16,944 nucleotides of DNA, from NCBI GenBank assembly GCA_028275265.1, contig JAPWUZ010000023.1, forward strand, positions 1 through 16,944, in the 5' to 3' direction. The stretch comes from Armatimonadota bacterium (lineage in GTDB: Bacteria; Armatimonadota; HRBIN16). A model generated the notes under the pieces. The model was given only the letters and a program-made list of their open reading frames with translations. It had not been told where the DNA came from and made no database searches. The position numbers and the translations under genes are program-made. This document shows, in pieces, positions 13,964 through 16,944 of this stretch; the first letter of the stretch is position 1, and every line of letters starts with the position of its first letter.

Positions 13964-15304
13964 TTAAATGCCTGGTTTTCGGTATCGCTTACCCACTTCA
14001 TCCAGCACCAGCACCCAGTCTTCCTCTCGAGATTCACCACCGGGTGGAGTGAACTCCCGCTCGCCGCGGCGCACAAACTCGCCAAGCGGCTGTGCCTGTC
14101 CGTTGCGCGGATTGAACCACCATGCGCGGATGCTTTTTCCGCTCAATACGTCCAGGTTCACCTTCACCGTTTTGGCTACCGGCAGGTAGATGAAGGCGTA
14201 GCTGCCGTCTGCCCCGCGCGCTGCCCGCACGTGTTCCAGACCTTTACCGGCGTCGCCCGCAATCAGTGACTGGTCGGGTATGCGCAGCAACATCGGTCGC
14301 GAAAGCATCAGTGCCTTTGCGTACTGCATCTGCGACGCGCCCGGCAGGTGCAGTGCCTCTTTCCAGGAGGTACGGGCATAGGCAATCGGCTGCCGTTTGC
14401 CGGGCTCGTACATCTGCCAGATGTCATGGCAGCCGTAGGTGTGTCCGTGCGCTCCCGCCAGCAACGCCCAGTAGGCAGCACGGCGCACATCGTGGTCGTT
14501 GAACCAGCCGTTCTTGGGGTCCCAATTGATGGGGTGATCCTCGTAGTTCGGTTCCGCGTCCATACAGGGTTTGACGGGCTGCAGGCGATAGTCCTTCTCT
14601 ATCATCTCGTAGTTTGGGATGGGTCTGGCATGATGTCCTGACTGAAGCATGTTGAAGTCCAGCCACTCCTCTCGATGCAGCCAGTGCGAGCTGTGGTTTC
14701 CGCCGTTCGGGTGATAGGTGATAAGATGTGTTCCGCCGTCCCCCTGACGCAGTCCCTCCGCCATCGCGCGCCAGATAGCGAGGTGCGTCTCGGTATCGAC
14801 GGGACGGTCGCCCCCCAGTATCCAGATGATGGGCTTATCCCTGTAACGCCTGCCCAGAAACTCGCCATAGATGCGGGCGTTTTCGGGAGTGAAAATCTCG
14901 GGACCGCCGCCCCATTTTCTGTTCACCTTATCGCCCCAGGTGGGCAGCATGCCGATGTACAGCCCCAGTTCCTCCGCCTTGTTCACTGCGAAGTCCACAT
15001 GACGGAAGTATTCCTCATTGGGCTGGGTAGGGTCGTTGCGGTGCAGAGAGATATGCCCGTAAGCATTCGGTGTGCCCAGCCCATCCAGCTCTGCTAAGGC
15101 AACCGCCTGTATCACCGTGAAGCCTTTCGCTGCGCGGTCTTTCAGATACAGCTCCGTTTCCTCGCGCGTCAGGCGGTGGAACAGCTCCCATGCGGTATCT
15201 CCCAGATAGAAGAACGGCTTGCCCGTTTCGGTAACCAAGTAACGCCCGCTACACGGATGATCCTCCTGTCGCAAAACACGCAGACGTGGCAGCTTTTTCG
15301 GCAT
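13964..15304 (-). CDS. GH140-like (DUF4038) apiosidase-type glycoside hydrolase
   Basis: A 446-residue protein matching the DUF4038/GH140 type, which includes the rhamnogalacturonan-II apiosidase BT1012. The (beta/alpha)8 barrel spans about 15-345, and the C-terminal beta-sandwich (about 350-438) resembles the putative collagen-binding domain usually fused to it. Two expected catalytic acids are visible: D166 in IIWILGGDRP and E251 in PCMDAEPNYED. Aromatic subsite residues are plentiful (YLGDTAWELFHRL at 33-45). The protein has no signal peptide, unlike many relatives, so it should act in the cytoplasm on imported oligosaccharide. AGGAGG stands about seven bases before the ATG. It leads an operon with the hydroxyacid dehydrogenase. 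Apiose specificity is only a family-level guess; other furanosides are possible. Confidence 0.82.
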   Translation of the reverse strand: MPKKLPRLRVLRQEDHPCSGRYLVTETGKPFFYLGDTAWELFHRLTREETELYLKDRAAKGFTVIQAVALAELDGLGTPNAYGHISLHRNDPTQPNEEYFRHVDFAVNKAEELGLYIGMLPTWGDKVNRKWGGGPEIFTPENARIYGEFLGRRYRDKPIIWILGGDRPVDTETHLAIWRAMAEGLRQGDGGTHLITYHPNGGNHSSHWLHREEWLDFNMLQSGHHARPIPNYEMIEKDYRLQPVKPCMDAEPNYEDHPINWDPKNGWFNDHDVRRAAYWALLAGAHGHTYGCHDIWQMYEPGKRQPIAYARTSWKEALHLPGASQMQYAKALMLSRPMLLRIPDQSLIAGDAGKGLEHVRAARGADGSYAFIYLPVAKTVKVNLDVLSGKSIRAWWFNPRNGQAQPLGEFVRRGEREFTPPGGESREEDWVLVLDEVGKRYRKPGI

Positions 15305-15345
15305 CTTTTTCCTCCTGCTCAGATGTGTTTACATCACCACCAAGC

Positions 15346-15400
15346 GCCCTTTCCTGAGAGGGAAGGGGCAATCGCCCGTCTCCTCGCAGGAAAGCGGGCG
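15346..15400. repeat. Two GC-rich hairpins upstream of GH140-like gene
   Basis: GCCCTTTCC (15346-15354) pairs with GGAAGGGGC (15361-15369) around loop TGAGAG, with one G-T pair. CGCCCG (15373-15378) pairs with CGGGCG (15395-15400). Together they fill much of the gap in front of the GH140-like gene. They may be extragenic palindromic repeats or leader structure. No convincing promoter was found in the 169-base gap. Confidence 0.4.
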
Positions 15401-15457
15401 GGAGTGAGTTTGAAACCTCTTCACACACCTATCGATAAAATAGCCTGAAGAGGGATT

Positions 15458-15472
15458 CCTTCCCGCGGAAGG
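15458..15472 (-). repeat. CCTTCC-cgc-GGAAGG palindrome after membrane-protein gene
   Basis: One base past the stop codon of the polytopic membrane-protein gene, a 6-bp perfect stem closes a three-base loop. The downstream sequence (AATCCCTC) is not T-rich, so termination would be weak. It resembles the palindromes at 30-40 and 61-75, particularly in sharing GGAAGGAA on the minus strand. Confidence 0.45.
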
Positions 15473-15473
15473 C

Positions 15474-16352
15474 TCAGTAACCGTATGCGCCAGCAGAAGC
15501 CATGTAGGCGCGATAGGTAGGAACCATCACCGCAATCAGCACCGCTGCCGTGACGACTACACACAACGCAGCAGCTATCCACACCGACCTGTGCCTCAAA
15601 GGGGGAGTTAGCATGAGAAGAGGGCTGAGTGAAGCCAATGCCATTGCCGCAACGCGCCACACGGGAACCGGCACAAAGCCGATTGCCTCTATCCAGATGA
15701 AACCGAGCATCCCCGCGAGGAAGGCGACCCCGCCAGCTCCCACGACACCGTTGCGCCGCCACAGAGAGAGGGGAACCAATACTCCGGCGACCGCTGCCAC
15801 TGCACCGCTCATCTGCGAAAGGGAAGAGCTGTTAGACCACAACAGGATAAAGCCACCGCCACCGGCGACCATCGAAAGGATGAGCGGCAAAAGGAAGCCC
15901 GGTTGCTCGTCCGCCAAGCGTGCCTGCAAACTCCACCAAAACCACCAGCCTGCCGCCAGCGAGGCTATCCATAGCGCACCCGATGCTCCCTGCCAGACGT
16001 TGCCCATCAACGGACGCAACGCGAAGTAGCTCATCGTTGCCGCCAGCATCAGCCGTCCTACATCCCGCTGCGCCGGTTTGCTCGCCAGAAAATGCTCGAT
16101 TATCCCCCAGATAGCCAGTAGCGCCGCGGTGACGAACAGCCAGTCGTTCGAGTCAACAGGCGGAAAGCCCATAGGCACACCGATCACCCGCCAGTGGGCG
16201 AACAGGTATCCCAGCGCGAGGGCAATGGGGGTACCCCCATGCGAAGGCACCCCCTCCCTGCGCCACGCACGCCAGAGCAATACCAGCAGAGCGGCTGTGA
16301 TTACTGCTGGCAGTACCGCTCCCCAGAAAATCTGCTGTGCCAGAAAGGACAT
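15474..16352 (-). CDS. Polytopic membrane protein of unknown function
   Basis: I do not recognise this 292-residue protein. It consists of about nine or ten hydrophobic helices, for example near residues 7-27, 41-60, 70-88, 120-141, 153-171, 178-196, 203-226 and 259-281. Many Trp residues lie at helix ends (GWWFWWSL at 134-141) and there are glycine-rich turns (MVAGGGGFILL). Charged loops are short, and no transporter signature or cofactor-binding His pair is clear. The gene starts 12 bases after the YceI-family gene, with AGGAG seven bases before its ATG, so the two are probably cotranscribed. YceI proteins are sometimes paired with membrane cytochromes; a b561-like haem His pattern is not evident here. 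A palindrome follows its stop. Confidence 0.75.
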   Translation of the reverse strand: MSFLAQQIFWGAVLPAVITAALLVLLWRAWRREGVPSHGGTPIALALGYLFAHWRVIGVPMGFPPVDSNDWLFVTAALLAIWGIIEHFLASKPAQRDVGRLMLAATMSYFALRPLMGNVWQGASGALWIASLAAGWWFWWSLQARLADEQPGFLLPLILSMVAGGGGFILLWSNSSSLSQMSGAVAAVAGVLVPLSLWRRNGVVGAGGVAFLAGMLGFIWIEAIGFVPVPVWRVAAMALASLSPLLMLTPPLRHRSVWIAAALCVVVTAAVLIAVMVPTYRAYMASAGAYGY

Positions 16353-16364
16353 ACGCTACTCCTG

Positions 16365-16940
16365 CTAGCGAGCTGCCTCGATACTGAGGGTGACCTGCAC
16401 TTCGTCTCCCAGACCGGGCAAGCCGTAGCGGATGCCGAACTCGCTGCGTCGGATGGTAAACGTCGTCTCGAAACCGATGATGTCTTTACCCTGCGGGTTC
16501 TTCCCCTTGCCGGTCAAGGTCACGTTCGCCGTGATGGGTCGGGTGACGCCGCGCATGGTCAGGTCGCCCCGCACCTGCACGGTGTTCGCATTGATGCGAC
16601 GCACCTGAGTGCTCTTGAACGTAATCGTGGGGAACTGACGGGTGTTGAAAAAGTCGGGGCCGCGCAGGTGATTGTCGCGCTGTTCGTTGTGCGTGTACAC
16701 GCTGTTGGCGTCCACTTCGATGTTAATCGAACTGCGGGCTGGATTCGCCTCGTCTACCACCACCGTGCCCTTCATGCTGGTGAACATCCCGTAGACGTAA
16801 GCGGTGTCCATGTGCTTCACGCGGAACAACAGTGAACTGTGCACCGGATCAATCTGGTAGGTTTGCGCCGACGCTGGCATTGCGGCAGAGATGCCCCACA
16901 GGAGCATCGACGCGACAAGAGCTTTCATCACGGTCTTCAT
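16365..16940 (-). CDS. YceI-family periplasmic lipid-binding protein
   Basis: A 191-residue YceI/polyisoprenoid-binding family protein. Residues 1-25 form a Sec signal peptide (MKTVMKALVASMLLWGISAA, with Ala-Ser-Ala before the likely cut at Q26). The mature part is a lipocalin-like beta-barrel with family motifs YQIDPVHSSLLFRVKHM (28-44), HNEQRDNHLRGPDFFNTRQFP (84-104), GDLTMRGVTRPI (125-136) and RRSEFGIRYGLPGLGDEV (164-181). It probably binds an isoprenoid or other amphiphile outside the cytoplasmic membrane; the ligand is not shown by the sequence. It stands upstream of the unknown membrane protein. The ATG lies four bases from the window edge, so its ribosome site cannot be seen and a slightly longer start is possible. 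Confidence 0.88.
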   Translation of the reverse strand: MKTVMKALVASMLLWGISAAMPASAQTYQIDPVHSSLLFRVKHMDTAYVYGMFTSMKGTVVVDEANPARSSINIEVDANSVYTHNEQRDNHLRGPDFFNTRQFPTITFKSTQVRRINANTVQVRGDLTMRGVTRPITANVTLTGKGKNPQGKDIIGFETTFTIRRSEFGIRYGLPGLGDEVQVTLSIEAAR

Positions 16941-16944
16941 GTGC

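Noticed and set aside
15346..15400. tRNA-like or riboswitch fold
   Set aside because: The two hairpins are simple, with no cloverleaf, anticodon arm or known aptamer core.
16194..16835. 213-codon plus-strand ORF
   Set aside because: Antisense to the YceI-family gene and the membrane-protein start; no ribosome site or motif.

Overview
This is a gene-dense, GC-rich bacterial chromosome segment with about a dozen protein genes on both strands. The mix is intracellular glycoside hydrolases of uncommon families (GH127/146-like, GH116-like, GH140-like), sialidase-fold proteins, a UROD-fold protein and a DUF2339 giant membrane protein. That mix, with strong Shine-Dalgarno sites and a perfect TATAAT box, suggests a free-living saccharolytic heterotroph, perhaps Armatimonadota or a similar phylum. 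The taxon is an inference from gene content only. No rRNA, tRNA, CRISPR array or insertion sequence was seen.

Left part (1-6075, minus strand): a tightly packed operon runs leftward as VOC-domain protein, GH127/146-like beta-L-arabinofuranosidase, GH116-like glycosidase and an 84-residue hypothetical protein. Junctions are a start/stop overlap, a direct TAG-ATG contact and a 23-base gap. A SPOUT-class RNA 2'-O-methyltransferase follows, separated by a CTCTGTG-type intergenic repeat. Three short palindromes of the CTTCC/GGAAG type lie at the left edge.

Middle (6076-8581, plus strand): divergent from the arabinofuranosidase operon are a sialidase-fold (Asp-box) protein and a 460-residue propeller protein of unknown specificity, 2 bases apart. 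The glycan enzymes lack visible signal peptides, so the two divergent units look like a cytoplasmic kit for oligosaccharides imported by a transporter encoded elsewhere.

Right-middle (8582-11780): a 903-residue DUF2339 membrane protein is read leftward. Its 5' leader holds a good sigma-70 promoter, a perfect 10-bp terminator hairpin with seven T's, a second hairpin and a 15-codon ORF touching the gene start. This looks like an attenuator or a small RNA and is the most interesting non-coding signal in the window.

Right part (11781-16944): a UROD-fold protein on the plus strand converges on a leftward group consisting of a GH140-like apiosidase-type hydrolase, a 16-codon ORF with an excellent ribosome site, a beta-hydroxyacid dehydrogenase and a small putative membrane protein. 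At the far right a YceI-family secreted lipid-binding protein and a polytopic membrane protein form another leftward pair.
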